Notes: a model not told the origin generated them from the letters alone. A DNA stretch of 64,000 nt from Thioclava sp. ES.031 (GCF_002563775.1 NZ_PDJO01000001.1:1126001-1190000); one strand, 5' to 3'. Positions 44,167 through 54,043 are shown, counted from the stretch's first letter. Program-made: numbers and translations.

Positions 44167-46184
44167 CAGAGGAGGCTCTTGACCTTCTCGGCCACGGCCT
44201 CGGGGGTGATCCCGAACTTCTCGTAAAGCTCGCCTGCGGGGGCGGAGGCGCCGAAGCCCTCCATGCCCACGAAGCCGGCTTTCGCCTCGCGGCCACGCTC
44301 GCCCAGAAGCCAACGGTCCCACGGCTGGCGCACGGCAGCCTCGACGGCCACGCGGACCGAGTTCGGCGGCAACACGCGCTTGCGATAGGCCTCGTCCTGC
44401 TCGGCGAACAGTTCCATGCAGGGCATCGAGACGACACGGGTGCCGATCGCTTCCTTCTGCAGCATCTCGCGGGCTTTCAGCGCGATTTCCACTTCCGAGC
44501 CGGTTGCCATCAGGATCACCTGACGCTTGCCGTCGGCCTCGGCCAGAACATAGGCGCCGCGCGCGGTGAGGTTCTGCGGCTTGTACTCGGTGCGCAGCGT
44601 CGGCAGACCCTGACGCGACAGCGCCAGAACCGAGGGCGTGCCCTCCTGGTTCATCGCGATTTCCCATGCCTCGGCGGTCTCGATGACATCGGCGGGGCGG
44701 AAGGTCAGCGTGTTCGGCGTCGCGCGGCAGATCGCGAGATGCTCGACCGGCTGGTGGGTCGGGCCGTCTTCGCCCAGACCGATGGAGTCATGGGTCATGA
44801 CATAGACGGTCGGCACTTTCATCAGCGCCGACAGACGCATCGCGCCGCGCGCGTAGTCGGTGAAGCAGAAGAACGTGCCGCCATAGGGGCGCACGCCGCC
44901 ATGCAGCCACTGGCCGTTCATCGCCGCGGCCATGCCATGCTCGCGGATGCCGTAATGGATGTAGCGGCCCTTGCGGTTCTCCGGGTTGAAGACCGTCATG
45001 TCCTTCGACTTCGTGAGGTTCGAGCCGGTCAGGTCGGCCGAGCCGCCGATGGTCTCGGGGCAGGCGGCGTTGATCACGCCCAGCACCATCTCGGACGCCT
45101 TGCGGGTCGCGACTTTCGGCGCGGCTTCGGCCTGCTCTTTCTTGAACTTGCGGATCGCGCCGGTGAGCTTCTTCGAGACGCCGCCTTCCATGATGCGGGT
45201 GAACTCGGCCTGCTTGGCTGCCGAGAGCTTGCCGAAGCGTTCTTCCCACTCGGCGCGCTCAGCCGCGCCGCGGGTGCCGATCGCTTCCCATTGCGACTTC
45301 ACGTCGGCGGGGATTTCGAACGGACCGTGATCCCAGCCATAGATCGCCTTGGTGCGCGCGATTTCCTCGTCGCCCAGCGGCGAGCCGTGGGCCGAATAGC
45401 TGTCGGCCTTGGTCGGTGCGCCGAAGCCGATGATGGTTTTGCAGTCGACCAGAACCGGACCCTTGGCTTTCTTCGCCTTGGTCAGCGCCTCGTCGATCGA
45501 GGCCGGATCGTGGCCGTCGCAGGCAAACACCGTCCAGCCCGACGCCTCGAAGCGCTTGCGCTGGTCGGTCTTGTCGGACATCGACACGCGACCGTCGATG
45601 GTGATGTCGTTATTGTCCCACAGCACGATCAGGTTCGACAGTTCCTGCATCCCGGCGAGGCCGATGGCCTCCTGGCTGATGCCTTCCATCAGGCAGCCGT
45701 CGCCCGCGATGACCCAGGTGCGGTGATCGACGAGCTTCTTGCCCCATTGCGCGCGCAGCGCCTCTTCGGCGATGGCCATGCCGACCGAGGTCGCGACGCC
45801 CTGACCGAGCGGGCCGGTCGTGGTCTCCACCGCGTCGAGCAGGAAGTTCTCGGGGTGGCCCGCGGTCAGCGCGCCCGACTGGCGGAAGTTCTTGATCTGG
45901 TCGAGCGTGACCTGCTCGTCGCCGCAAAGATAGAGCAGCGAATAGATCAGCATCGAGCCGTGGCCCGCCGACAGGATGAACCGGTCGCGGTCCGCCCATT
46001 TCGGGTTTTTCACGTCGAATTTCAGGTGGTTCTGGAACAGAACGGTCGCCACATCGGCCATGCCCATCGGCATGCCGGGGTGACCGGAATTGGCGGCCTG
46101 CACCGCATCCATCGCCAGTGCGCGGATCGCGGAGGCAAGTTTCCAATGCTCAGGATGGGCGGCGCGCAGCTCTTCGATTTCCAT
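44166..46184 (-). CDS. tkt: transketolase
   Basis: TPP-dependent two-carbon transfer in the pentose phosphate pathway. The 672-residue length is standard. TPP/Mg site: [19 protein letters not shown] with a later [11 protein letters not shown] (GDG-x-N motif). Substrate His appear in [15 protein letters not shown] and SAHGSPLG. The pyrimidine domain reads [38 protein letters not shown] and [23 protein letters not shown] 46184 follows AAAGGA by 7 nt; the open extension upstream is unsupported. It is divergent from the ZauP-like/zapA unit. Confidence 0.97.
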   Translation of the reverse strand: MEIEELRAAHPEHWKLASAIRALAMDAVQAANSGHPGMPMGMADVATVLFQNHLKFDVKNPKWADRDRFILSAGHGSMLIYSLLYLCGDEQVTLDQIKNFRQSGALTAGHPENFLLDAVETTTGPLGQGVATSVGMAIAEEALRAQWGKKLVDHRTWVIAGDGCLMEGISQEAIGLAGMQELSNLIVLWDNNDITIDGRVSMSDKTDQRKRFEASGWTVFACDGHDPASIDEALTKAKKAKGPVLVDCKTIIGFGAPTKADSYSAHGSPLGDEEIARTKAIYGWDHGPFEIPADVKSQWEAIGTRGAAERAEWEERFGKLSAAKQAEFTRIMEGGVSKKLTGAIRKFKKEQAEAAPKVATRKASEMVLGVINAACPETIGGSADLTGSNLTKSKDMTVFNPENRKGRYIHYGIREHGMAAAMNGQWLHGGVRPYGGTFFCFTDYARGAMRLSALMKVPTVYVMTHDSIGLGEDGPTHQPVEHLAICRATPNTLTFRPADVIETAEAWEIAMNQEGTPSVLALSRQGLPTLRTEYKPQNLTARGAYVLAEADGKRQVILMATGSEVEIALKAREMLQKEAIGTRVVSMPCMELFAEQDEAYRKRVLPPNSVRVAVEAAVRQPWDRWLLGERGREAKAGFVGMEGFGASAPAGELYEKFGITPEAVAEKVKSLL

Positions 46185-46384
46185 GAAACGTCCTTTCGCG
46201 GGGCAGCTGTTGGATGGGTCCGCGCCCCTGATAGCAGGGATCGGCCCAAGATCAAGCGCGGCCCACAAGTGCTTGAGGCAAAAGGGTGGGCTTGCCCTGT
46301 CGCAAAAGGTTAGACTTAACCAAACCCGCAGTCGGCCGCGATTCGGCCATGGCAAGCGAAAAACATGAGGACGAGGAGGCGCGT

Positions 46385-46969
46385 ATGAGTGACATAGCCG
46401 AATACGAACGCCGCATCGCTTTCGCGCTCGAACGGATCGGGCGCGGGGTCGAAGCGCTCAAGCAGCGCGAGGCATTGCAGGCGCAAGGCGCGCAGGATGC
46501 CACGCACCAGCCCGAGCCGGAGACCGCACCGCCTGCCGAGGCAGAGCTGCCTCCCGTGCCGGAGGCGCCGCCCGAAGTTGTCGCCGATCCCGCCGAAGTG
46601 GCCGAGCTGAAAGCCGCGCTCGCCGCCGAGCAGGAAGCCAATGCGCAGCTTTCTGAGCGCGTCCGCGCGATCCGCGAGAAACAGGACACCACGCTGGGCG
46701 CGATGGAGCGCAAATACGGCGCGGCCGTGCGCGCGCAGGAAGCCGCTTTCAAGGAAGTCGCCGCCCTCAAGCAAGCCAACGCGGCGCTGGTCGCGGCCAA
46801 TCGCAAGCTGATGGACGAGGGCGTGGCCTTCTCCGAGGAGGCGCTGATGGCCGAGCTGCAAAGCCTGCGCGCCGCGCGCGATGGCGAGAGCGCCGAGCTG
46901 GAGCAGATCATCGCGGGTCTCGACCCGATCATCGAAGCGGCGAACCGCGAGGAGGAGACCGATGCCTGA
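46385..46969 (+). CDS. coiled-coil protein upstream of zapA (ZauP-like)
   Basis: A 194-residue hydrophilic protein. The N-terminus reads [20 protein letters not shown]; a Pro/Glu/Ala-rich linker follows (about 45-75); residues 76-185 are predicted coiled coil with Ala/Glu/Gln heptads ([40 protein letters not shown]). It overlaps zapA by 8 bp. In Caulobacter a coiled-coil protein encoded directly upstream of zapA (ZauP) binds ZapA and condenses the Z-ring; position and shape support the same role here. ATG 46385 follows GAGGAGG. The assignment rests on context, not sequence identity. Confidence 0.75.
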   Translation: MSDIAEYERRIAFALERIGRGVEALKQREALQAQGAQDATHQPEPETAPPAEAELPPVPEAPPEVVADPAEVAELKAALAAEQEANAQLSERVRAIREKQDTTLGAMERKYGAAVRAQEAAFKEVAALKQANAALVAANRKLMDEGVAFSEEALMAELQSLRAARDGESAELEQIIAGLDPIIEAANREEETDA

Positions 46970-47339
46970 GGTGACGATTTCCATCGGCGGCCGCGATTTT
47001 CAGGTCGCCTGCCAAGAGGGTGAAGAACATTTCCTGCGCTCTGCCGCCGGGATGCTCGACAGCGAGGCGCAGGTGCTTCTGGGCCAGATCGGGCGGGTGC
47101 CCGAGAGCCGGATGCTGCTGATGTCGGGGCTCATGCTGGCCGACAAGGCCGCAGGTATCGAGGACCAGCTGCGCGACGCGATGAACCGTCTGGGCGAATT
47201 GCAGGCGAAGATCGACGAGTTGCAGTCGAACCCGGCGCATGTCGAGGTGCCGATCGTGCCGCCCGAAGTGACCGAAACGCTGGCCGAGATCGCCGCGCGC
47301 GCGGAGTCGCTTGCCGACCGGGTCGAGGACGACGCGTGA
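46962..47339 (+). CDS. zapA: cell division protein ZapA
   Basis: A 125-residue Z-ring-associated protein. The N-terminal head is [20 protein letters not shown] followed by FLRSAAGMLDSEAQVL, the ZapA pattern (V-x-I-x-G-x-x-F/Y-x-h-x-C). A coiled-coil tail (about 65-95, EDQLRDAMNRLGELQAKIDE) follows, with an extra C-terminal helix. GGAGGAG precedes ATG 46962. It is cotranslated with the coiled-coil gene before it and the MliC-like gene after it. In enterobacteria 6S RNA lies downstream of zapA, but here the next gene starts at once. Confidence 0.92.
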   Translation: MPEVTISIGGRDFQVACQEGEEHFLRSAAGMLDSEAQVLLGQIGRVPESRMLLMSGLMLADKAAGIEDQLRDAMNRLGELQAKIDELQSNPAHVEVPIVPPEVTETLAEIAARAESLADRVEDDA

Positions 47340-47758
47340 GACGGGAGCTGTTTGGCGCGGCGCTCGCAAGTGTCGCGCTGGCGGGACCGGTCGCGGCGCA
47401 AGACGCGGTGCAGGGCACGGCCCCGGATGACGGATCGGTCGAGCGGTTGGAGCCGCTCAATCCGATCGTCGGCGACGGCCCCCCGGCGGTGTTGACCGCC
47501 ACCTATCACTGCGAACGCGGCGCGGAAGTGCATGCCGCCTATCTCAACGACACCGACCCTCAACGCGCAGTCGTCTTCCTACAGGGGCGGCTGGTTGTGA
47601 TGAGCCATATCCGCTCCGCCGACGGTGCGAAATATGCCGAGGATGGCGAGGGCGAAGCCGGCTATGTCTGGTGGACGCGCGGCGCGCAGGCGATGCTCGA
47701 CTGGATCGCCGAGGATGGCGAGGTGCAACCGCTGCTCAGGGCCTGCCGCCAAGAATAA
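47336..47758 (+). CDS. secreted MliC-like (lysozyme inhibitor/DUF-type) protein
   Basis: A 140-residue protein with a Sec signal (LFGAALASVALAGPVAAQDA, cleavage near 22). The C-terminal half fits the MliC/C-type lysozyme inhibitor beta-barrel: ATYHCERGAEVHAAYLND, AVVFLQGRLVVMSHIRSADG AKYA, then YVWWTRGAQAMLDW and a final Cys, giving one conserved disulfide. The start is GTG 47336, overlapping the zapA stop (GTGA). Being cotranslated with zapA is unusual for a periplasmic inhibitor and links it to the division or envelope context. Confidence 0.8.
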   Translation: MRRELFGAALASVALAGPVAAQDAVQGTAPDDGSVERLEPLNPIVGDGPPAVLTATYHCERGAEVHAAYLNDTDPQRAVVFLQGRLVVMSHIRSADGAKYAEDGEGEAGYVWWTRGAQAMLDWIAEDGEVQPLLRACRQE

Positions 47759-47789
47759 GGGCCGCAACGCGGATCAGCGCGGCGGCCCT
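47758..47789. terminator. terminator between the MliC-like gene and purF, probably bidirectional
   Basis: An 8-bp stem agggccgc and gcggccct encloses a GC-rich loop; the right side runs into cgtcttgttc and the left, on the minus strand, into ttattctt, so it can stop the convergent purF transcript as well. Confidence 0.7.
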
Positions 47790-47826
47790 CGTCTTGTTCG
47801 TTCGGGTAACCTGAAGCGTCGCGCGC

Positions 47827-49305
47827 TTACTCGGCCGCCTTCATTTCGAAACCTTTTTCCAGCTGATCCGACGGCGTGATCGGATACTCGCCCGAGAAGC
47901 AGGCATCGCAATATTGCGGGCAGGAATTGTCGCGGCCCTCGGCCTCGCCCACGGCGCGATACAGCCCGTCGAGCGAGATGAATTTCAGGCTGTCCACGCC
48001 GACCCAGTTGCGCATCTCTTCTTCTGTCATCTGAGCCGCCAGCAGCTTGTCGCGGTTGGGCGTGTCGACGCCGTAGAAGCACGGCCATGCGGTCGGCGGC
48101 GAGGCGATCCGGAAATGCACCGACTTCGCGCCCGCATCGAGGATCATATCCTTGATCTTGCGCGAGGTGGTGCCGCGCACGACGGAGTCGTCGACAAGGA
48201 CCACCCGCTTGCCGCGAATGAGCGACTTGTTGACGTTGAGCTTGAGGCGCACGCCCATGTTGCGGATCTGCTCGGTCGGCTCGATGAAGGTGCGGCCCAT
48301 ATACTGGTTGCGGGTGATCCCGAGCGCGAAGGGGATGCCGCTTTCCTGGCTGTAGCCGATTGCCGCCGGGGTGCCGCTGTCGGGCACGGGGCAGACCAGA
48401 TCGGCCTCGACCGGGGCCTCGCGGGCCAGTTCCACACCGATGGCGCGGCGGGTCTCATAGACCGAGCGGCCGCCGATCATGCTGTCGGGGCGCGAGAAAT
48501 AGACATGCTCGAAGATGCAGAAACGGCCGGTGGAGGGGCCGAAGGGGCGCGAGCTTTCGATATGACCGTCCTGGATGACGACCATCTCGCCCGGATCGAT
48601 CTCACGGACGAAGTCCGCACCGATGATGTCGAGCGCGCAGGTCTCCGAGCTCAGCACATAGCCATGCTCGCCCAGCTTGCCCAGCACCAGCGGGCGTACG
48701 CCCAGCGGGTCGCGCACACCGATCAGCTTGGTCCGCGTCATCGCGACGATCGAGAAGGCGCCTTCCACACGGCGCAGCGCATCGGCGATCCGGTCGGCAT
48801 GCTTGCGCTGGATCGAGCGCGCCATCAGGTGGATGATGCATTCGCTGTCCGACGACGACTGGAAGATCGCGCCGCGTTCGATCAGCTCGCGGCGCAGCGC
48901 GTCGGCATTGGTCAGGTTGCCGTTATGGGCGACCGCGCAGCCGCCCATCGAGAACTCGCCGAAGAAGGGCTGGATGTCGCGGATCACCGCGCCTTTGGAG
49001 CCTGCGGTAGAGTAGCGCACATGGCCGATGGCGACATCGCCCGGCAGCGTTTCCATCAGGCTCGACTTGGTGAAGTTGTCGCGGACATAGCCGAAACGGT
49101 GGGCCGAGTTGAAGCCGGTGGCGGCGTCATGGGCGACGATGCCGCCCGCTTCCTGACCGCGGTGTTGGAGGGCGTGAAGACCGAGGGCCACGAAATTCGC
49201 GGCGTCGGAAATGCCGACAACACCGAAGACGCCGCATTCTTCCTTGAGCTTGTCGTCGTCGAAAGGGTGGGCGTAGTGGGTCTTCTGGGCGGCGGGGCAG
49301 GACAT
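47827..49305 (-). CDS. purF: amidophosphoribosyltransferase (Fe-S type)
   Basis: First step of de novo purine synthesis, PRPP + Gln. The 492-residue protein has a short propeptide ending before the Ntn nucleophile Cys in KLKEECGVFGVVG, and a PRTase site RGKRVVLVDDSVVRGTTSRK. Four Cys expected to bind a [4Fe-4S] cluster are present: CIFEHVYFSRPDS, AWPCFYGVDTP and QYCDACFSGEYP, the Bacillus-type arrangement rather than the E. coli type. ATG 49305 follows GGAG by 8 nt. It is downstream of cvpA, as in many bacteria. Confidence 0.96.
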   Translation of the reverse strand: MSCPAAQKTHYAHPFDDDKLKEECGVFGVVGISDAANFVALGLHALQHRGQEAGGIVAHDAATGFNSAHRFGYVRDNFTKSSLMETLPGDVAIGHVRYSTAGSKGAVIRDIQPFFGEFSMGGCAVAHNGNLTNADALRRELIERGAIFQSSSDSECIIHLMARSIQRKHADRIADALRRVEGAFSIVAMTRTKLIGVRDPLGVRPLVLGKLGEHGYVLSSETCALDIIGADFVREIDPGEMVVIQDGHIESSRPFGPSTGRFCIFEHVYFSRPDSMIGGRSVYETRRAIGVELAREAPVEADLVCPVPDSGTPAAIGYSQESGIPFALGITRNQYMGRTFIEPTEQIRNMGVRLKLNVNKSLIRGKRVVLVDDSVVRGTTSRKIKDMILDAGAKSVHFRIASPPTAWPCFYGVDTPNRDKLLAAQMTEEEMRNWVGVDSLKFISLDGLYRAVGEAEGRDNSCPQYCDACFSGEYPITPSDQLEKGFEMKAAE

Positions 49306-49360
49306 GTCATCAGCTCCGTGTGACGCTAGGGGAGGGCGCTTTGGCCCATTTATAGACAAA

Positions 49361-49384
49361 CGCGAGAGGTGTTAACCCCTCGCG
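49361..49384 (-). other. hairpin between cvpA and purF
   Basis: cgcgagagg and cccctcgcg form a 9-position stem with one mismatch, 56 bp upstream of the purF ATG and 27 bp after the cvpA stop. On the minus strand it is followed by tttgtctataaatg. It could be a weak terminator or a leader element setting the purF:cvpA ratio. Confidence 0.45.
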
Positions 49385-49410
49385 CCTGTAAAACCGTCAT
49401 GTGACTGACA

Positions 49411-50022
49411 TCAATTGTCGGTCGCCGGAGGCAGTTCGTCCGTCCGGGCCGGGGCATCCGCACCCGGAGGGGCGGGGCAGGCGGCCACAAGTTGTTCGTA
49501 ACGCTGAACGATCCAGCCGGGTGCATCGGCGGGCATCGATTCGTCGAGTTGGCCCGAGGCGCGCGAGAACACTTTGGCCGAACGTGAGTCGTCGACCACC
49601 GGCACGGGGTCGTTGCTCATCACGCGGTCATAGACCACGAAGGCCACCGCCACGAGGACCACCCCGCGCAGCACGCCGAACAGGAAGCCCAGACCCTGGT
49701 CGATCCCGCCAAGCGCCGAGCGCTGCACGGCCGAGGCGAAGAGCGGCGTGAGGATCGAAAACACGACCAGCGCGACGGCGAAGACCACTGCGAAGCCGCC
49801 GATCATGCCCAGCTCGCAGCTTTGACCGATGAACTTGTCGAGGCCGGGGATCTGCTGCACCAGCGGGCGTGCCTCGTTGGCGAAGATATAGGCGACGATC
49901 GCCGCTGCGATCCAGCCGACGATGGCCAGCGCCTCACGCACGAAGCCTCGCGAATAGGCGAGGATCGCCGAAAGAATGATGACGACCGCCACGATGGCAT
50001 CGACAATGGTGAACCCGTCCAT
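49411..50022 (-). CDS. cvpA: CvpA family membrane protein
   Basis: A 203-residue inner-membrane protein with four helices (TIVDAIVAVVIILSAILAYS, ALAIVGWIAAAIVAYIFA, GMIGGFAVVFAVALVVFSIL, LFGVLRGVVLVAVAFVVY). The family phrase YSRGFVREALAIVGW lies after the first helix and GGIDQGLGFLFGVLRG before the last. The Pro/Asp-rich tail is cytosolic or periplasmic and variable. CvpA is tied to envelope maintenance and was first noted for colicin V production; it precedes purF here as in E. coli. The gap to radA is 22 bp. Confidence 0.95.
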   Translation of the reverse strand: MDGFTIVDAIVAVVIILSAILAYSRGFVREALAIVGWIAAAIVAYIFANEARPLVQQIPGLDKFIGQSCELGMIGGFAVVFAVALVVFSILTPLFASAVQRSALGGIDQGLGFLFGVLRGVVLVAVAFVVYDRVMSNDPVPVVDDSRSAKVFSRASGQLDESMPADAPGWIVQRYEQLVAACPAPPGADAPARTDELPPATDN

Positions 50023-50044
50023 TTGCGCTCCTATGTTCTCGGCG

Positions 50045-51409
50045 TTAACCGGCGCCGAACATCTCCCCGGTAAATGTCACGAGATCGCCCAGCTTGCGCA
50101 ATGCCATCCCGCTCGACCCTTCGGCTTTCGTTCCCGAGGGTGCGATCGCCTGTGAAAAACCAAGTTTCGCCGCTTCTTTCAACCTGTTTTCCGCCTGACC
50201 CACGGGACGCAGCGCGCCCGACAGGCTGATTTCGCCGAAAATGACCATATCGGCAGGCAGTGCCACATCTTCGCGCGCGCTGAGAAGGGCTGCGGCAGCG
50301 GCGAGGTCGGCTGCGGGCTCCACGACCTTCATGCCGCCCGCGACATTCAGGAACACGTCGAGCCCCGCAAACGGGATGCCGCAGCGCGATTCCAGCACCG
50401 CGAGAATGGTTGAGATCCGTCCGCTGTCGAGCCCGACCACGGTGCGTCGCGGCGAGGCGAGCGTGGAGGGTGCAACCAGCGCTTGAATCTCGGTCAGCAC
50501 CGGTCGCGTGCCTTCAATTCCTGCGAAAACCGCCGAGCCCGGTGCGGGTTGACCGCGCTCGGACAGGAACAGGGCCGAGGGGTTGGCGACCTCGGCCAGA
50601 CCCGCGCCGGTCATCTCGAAGACGCCGATCTCGGAAGCCGGGCCGAAGCGGTTCTTCACCGCGCGCAGAATACGGAACTGATGACCGCGCTCGCCCTCGA
50701 AATAGAGCACCGTGTCGACCATATGCTCGATCACGCGCGGGCCGGCGATCTGGCCTTCCTTGGTCACATGACCCACGAGGATCACGGCGGTGCCGCGCTT
50801 TTTGGCGAAGCTCACCAATTCGTGTGCAGCGGCGCGCAGCTGGCTCACCGATCCCGGCGCGCTGTCGACATTGTCCGACCACATGGTCTGGATCGAATCG
50901 ATGATCACGAGGTCGGGGCGCTCGGTTTCCAGCGTCGTCAGGATGTCGCGCAGGGACGTTTCCGCGCCCAGACCGACCGGCGCATCGGCAAGCCCAAGAC
51001 GTTGCGCGCGCATCCGCACCTGGCTCGCCGCTTCCTCGCCCGAGATATAGAGCGCCTTCACGCCTTTGCGGGCGAAGCTGGCCGTCGCTTGCAGCAAAAG
51101 CGTCGATTTCCCGATGCCCGGATCGCCGCCCACCAGAACCGCCGAGGCCGCGACCAGACCGCCGCCCAAGACCCGGTCCAATTCCTCCATGCCCGATTTC
51201 ACGCGGGCAGGCGGGGTTTCCTTCGTGTCGAGCGCGGTGAGCGGGATCACCTTGCCTTTCGCGCCCTTCATCCCAGAGCCGGGCGTGGTCGAGATCGGCG
51301 CTTCTTCGTGGATCGAGTTCCACGCCCCGCAGGCGTCGCAACGCCCGGACCATTTGGCGTGCGTCGCGCCGCATTCGGCACAGCGGAAGATCGCGGATTG
51401 CTTGGCCAT
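50045..51409 (-). CDS. radA: DNA repair protein RadA
   Basis: A 454-residue RecA-like helicase that promotes branch migration in recombinational repair. It begins with a C4 zinc finger (FRCAECGATHAKWSGRCDAC), then Walker A GGDPGIGKSTLLLQ, Walker B LVIIDSIQTMW, the RadA-specific motif KNRFGPASEIGVFEM, and a Lon-like C-terminal domain (GLDSGRISTILAVLE, ALPADMVIFGEISLSGALRP). It is third in a five-gene minus-strand run with 4-bp and 22-bp gaps to its neighbours. Confidence 0.97.
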   Translation of the reverse strand: MAKQSAIFRCAECGATHAKWSGRCDACGAWNSIHEEAPISTTPGSGMKGAKGKVIPLTALDTKETPPARVKSGMEELDRVLGGGLVAASAVLVGGDPGIGKSTLLLQATASFARKGVKALYISGEEAASQVRMRAQRLGLADAPVGLGAETSLRDILTTLETERPDLVIIDSIQTMWSDNVDSAPGSVSQLRAAAHELVSFAKKRGTAVILVGHVTKEGQIAGPRVIEHMVDTVLYFEGERGHQFRILRAVKNRFGPASEIGVFEMTGAGLAEVANPSALFLSERGQPAPGSAVFAGIEGTRPVLTEIQALVAPSTLASPRRTVVGLDSGRISTILAVLESRCGIPFAGLDVFLNVAGGMKVVEPAADLAAAAALLSAREDVALPADMVIFGEISLSGALRPVGQAENRLKEAAKLGFSQAIAPSGTKAEGSSGMALRKLGDLVTFTGEMFGAG

Positions 51410-51413
51410 AAGG

Positions 51414-52229
51414 TCAGCTGCGGTCCAGATTGGCGGCGATCAGGCTCGCACATTGCTCGGGATGGGTGGCGGGCAGCATATGGCCCGCGCCCTCGACACA
51501 GGCGACGCCCACATCGGGCAACCGCGCAGCGATCGCCTCGGCCACTTTCGGCATCGTCGCGGGCGAGCGGTCGCCGTGGATGATCATCGTGGGCGCGTCG
51601 ATCTGCTCGATCCCGTCGGGCCGCGCGATCTGTGCCGGATCTTCGAAATTGGCGCGGCTGATGTTCTCGACCATCGGCATGCACGCGGTGAAGCGCTCGC
51701 GCTGCGTCTCGGAATAGCTGTCCCACGGCTGACCGGTGCCCCAGTCGCGCATGAAGCCGCGCGCGGCAGGCTCGTAATCGCCCGCTTCTATCAATTGCTC
51801 GAAATGGTCCTGCTTGGCGCGCAGGTCCTGCCAATCCGGGTCGTCCTCGGGGAGGGCTGCGAACAGCACCGGCTCGATCAAGGTCAGCGAGCGGACGGCC
51901 TCGGGGGCGCCCACCGCGATACGCAGCGCGACCGAGGCACCGAAACTATGCCCGATCAGGTCCACGGGGCGCTCGATGAAGCTCGCCGCGATGCGCGTCA
52001 CCTGCGTCTGGAAACCGCCCGGCTCGCTCACATCGCCGCGCCACGGCGCGGATTGCCCGTGGCTCGGCTGATCGAAGGCGACGGCATGGATCTGCTGGCC
52101 GAGCGGTATCAGCGCCTTCGCCCAGAGGTTCGAACTGCCGAGCGTGCAATGGATCGCGATGGCGGGGCGCTCGCCCTGACCGAAGCTTTGCCAGAACACT
52201 TCCGCCCCTTGTCGTTGATCACGCGGCAT
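51414..52229 (-). CDS. alpha/beta hydrolase
   Basis: A 271-residue alpha/beta hydrolase. Oxyanion region IAIHCTLGSSNLWAKAL, nucleophile elbow DLIGHSFGASVALRIAV (Ser), acid in PTMIIHGDRSPATMPK (Asp) and His in VEGAGHMLPATHPEQ. The GHSFGA elbow and the cap domain resemble lactone/ester hydrolases of aromatic-compound pathways, but the substrate is unknown. It abuts the isomerase stop directly and precedes radA by 4 bp, so it is cotranscribed with a 2-hydroxychromene-type isomerase that could share a pathway. Confidence 0.88.
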   Translation of the reverse strand: MPRDQRQGAEVFWQSFGQGERPAIAIHCTLGSSNLWAKALIPLGQQIHAVAFDQPSHGQSAPWRGDVSEPGGFQTQVTRIAASFIERPVDLIGHSFGASVALRIAVGAPEAVRSLTLIEPVLFAALPEDDPDWQDLRAKQDHFEQLIEAGDYEPAARGFMRDWGTGQPWDSYSETQRERFTACMPMVENISRANFEDPAQIARPDGIEQIDAPTMIIHGDRSPATMPKVAEAIAARLPDVGVACVEGAGHMLPATHPEQCASLIAANLDRS

Positions 52230-52829
52230 TCAGAGCGTCCCCAGATAGTCGTCGAGCAGCTCCAGATGGTCCTGACCCCAGAACCGCTCGTCGGTATCGG
52301 TCACGATATAGAAGGGCGAGCCGAAGACCCCGGCCTCGACCGCGTCCTCGAGGTTCTTCTCATAGGTGACCGCGCCATCGAAGAGGCCGGTGGTCGCCAG
52401 ATTGCCGTCGAAGCCGTTGGCTTCGAGCGCCGCGCGGATCACCTCGTCCGAGGCGATGTCCTTATCCTCGGCCCAGCAGGCGCGCAGGATCGCGTTCACC
52501 AGACCGCCCACATCGCCGCCACCGGCTTTTTGCGCCGCGATGATCGCGTAGGAGGACGGTGCGGGGTTCGGCGGATAGCCGGGCGGGGTGGTGTTCATCT
52601 CCATCCCGAGCCGCGCCGACCAGCGCTTGAGCTCCTGCATCCGGTATTCCATCCGGCTCTGGTGGCGCTGCGCCGGGCGCACCCCGCCGGTGCGGTCGAA
52701 CAGGCCCAGAAGATCGAGCGGTTTATAGGTGACTTCGGCCCCGTGACGCGTCGCGATTTCTTCGAATCGCGGTCCGCCGAGGTAGGCCCAGGGGCTGAAC
52801 GTGCCGAAATAGTAGTCGATCCGTGCCAT
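52230..52829 (-). CDS. 2-hydroxychromene-2-carboxylate isomerase-like DsbA-family protein
   Basis: A 199-residue thioredoxin-fold (GST-kappa/DsbA) protein. The glutathione site is DYYFGTFSPWAYLGGPRFEE with Ser replacing the redox Cys, as in NahD-type isomerases; KPLDLLGLFDRTGG and GSPFYIVTDTDERFWGQDHL (cis-Pro loop region) are conserved. It probably catalyses glutathione-dependent isomerisation of an aromatic degradation intermediate, but no ring-cleavage genes are nearby. It leads the run to radA, cvpA and purF. Confidence 0.9.
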   Translation of the reverse strand: MARIDYYFGTFSPWAYLGGPRFEEIATRHGAEVTYKPLDLLGLFDRTGGVRPAQRHQSRMEYRMQELKRWSARLGMEMNTTPPGYPPNPAPSSYAIIAAQKAGGGDVGGLVNAILRACWAEDKDIASDEVIRAALEANGFDGNLATTGLFDGAVTYEKNLEDAVEAGVFGSPFYIVTDTDERFWGQDHLELLDDYLGTL

Positions 52830-52940
52830 TCATAACACTTTCTTGACAGTCGAAATTGCCGCCACGCTACCCCGGTGCTAAGGCAGGCGCAATCAAGCGA
52901 ATCCCGCCGGCACTGACCGGCGTCACGAAGGAACTGGCCC

Positions 52941-53960
52941 ATGTCCGTCGTCACTGAACCGAAGCTCATCTCCGGAAATTCCAACAAACCGCTCGCGCAA
53001 TCCATCGCGCGGCGCATGTCGATGCATCGCGGCATGTCAGTCGGTTTGGTGGATGCGCGGGTCGAGCGTTTCAACGATGGCGAGATTTTCGTCGAAGTTT
53101 TCGAGAACGTTCGCGGCGAGGACATGTTCATCATCCAGCCGACCTCGAACCCGGCCAATGACAACCTGATGGAGTTGCTGATCATCACCGACGCGCTCAA
53201 ACGCTCTTCGGCCGATCGCATCACCGCCGTGATCCCCTATTTCGGCTATGCCCGTCAGGATCGCCGCACCAAGGCCCGCACGCCGATCTCGGCCAAGCTG
53301 GTTGCGAACCTGCTGACCGAAGCCGGGGTCGACCGCATCCTGACGCTCGACCTGCATGCAGCCCAGATCCAGGGCTTCTTCGATATCCCGGTGGATAACC
53401 TCTACGCCTCGCCGGTCTTCGCGCTCGATATCCTGCACAACTTCAAAGGCCAGACCGACGATATCATGGTCGTCTCGCCCGACGTCGGCGGCGTGGCCCG
53501 CGCGCGTGAGCTGGCCAAGCGGATCGACGCACCGCTCTCCATCGTCGACAAGCGCCGCGAGAAGGCGGGCGAAGTGGCCGGCATGACCGTGATCGGCGAC
53601 GTGAAGGGCCAGAAATGCATCATCGTCGACGACATGGTCGACACGGCGGGCACGCTCTGCAAAGCCGCCGATCTGTTGATGGAGCACGGCGCGACCGAGG
53701 TTCACGCCTATATCTCCCACGGCGTCCTGTCGGGCCCGGCGGTCGAGCGCGTGACCAATTCGGCGCTGAAGTCGCTGGTCATCACCGACTCGATCGAGCC
53801 AACCGACGCCGTGAAAGCTTGCCCCAATATCCGCATCGTGCCGACCGCACCGATGTTCGCGCAGGCGATACTCAATACCTGGTCGGGCACGTCCGTGTCG
53901 TCGCTCTTCGAGACCGACACGCTCGTACCTATCTACGAGGGCATGTACACCCGCGACTGA
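52941..53960 (+). CDS. prs: ribose-phosphate pyrophosphokinase
   Basis: Makes PRPP from ribose 5-phosphate and ATP for purine, pyrimidine, His and NAD synthesis. The 339-residue protein has [20 protein letters not shown], the flexible-loop [20 protein letters not shown], the divalent-ion site [14 protein letters not shown], and the PRPP-binding loop [18 protein letters not shown]. It is about 20 residues longer than typical (315), mainly at the N-terminus. It is divergent from the isomerase gene and ends at a strong terminator. RpiA, PurF and PurA in the window use the same pathway. Confidence 0.97.
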   Translation: MSVVTEPKLISGNSNKPLAQSIARRMSMHRGMSVGLVDARVERFNDGEIFVEVFENVRGEDMFIIQPTSNPANDNLMELLIITDALKRSSADRITAVIPYFGYARQDRRTKARTPISAKLVANLLTEAGVDRILTLDLHAAQIQGFFDIPVDNLYASPVFALDILHNFKGQTDDIMVVSPDVGGVARARELAKRIDAPLSIVDKRREKAGEVAGMTVIGDVKGQKCIIVDDMVDTAGTLCKAADLLMEHGATEVHAYISHGVLSGPAVERVTNSALKSLVITDSIEPTDAVKACPNIRIVPTAPMFAQAILNTWSGTSVSSLFETDTLVPIYEGMYTRD

Positions 53961-53982
53961 TCCGCGGCTCGCCCGAGACAAG

Positions 53983-54017
53983 AAAAAGGCCCGGATCTAA
54001 GCGATCCGGGCCTTTTT
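53983..54017 (+). terminator. prs terminator, probably bidirectional
   Basis: A 15-bp perfect stem aaaaaggcccggatc and gatccgggcctttt(t) with a short loop, beginning 22 bp after the prs stop. Poly-A on the left and poly-T on the right allow termination of both prs and the minus-strand mini-gene. Confidence 0.93.
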
Positions 54018-54043
54018 CATTGCGCCCGAGCCCGAGCGCCGGG

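Noticed and set aside
47340..47830. 6S RNA gene expected near zapA
   Set aside because: The MliC-like gene follows zapA with overlap and only 68 bp remain before purF, too short for 6S RNA.
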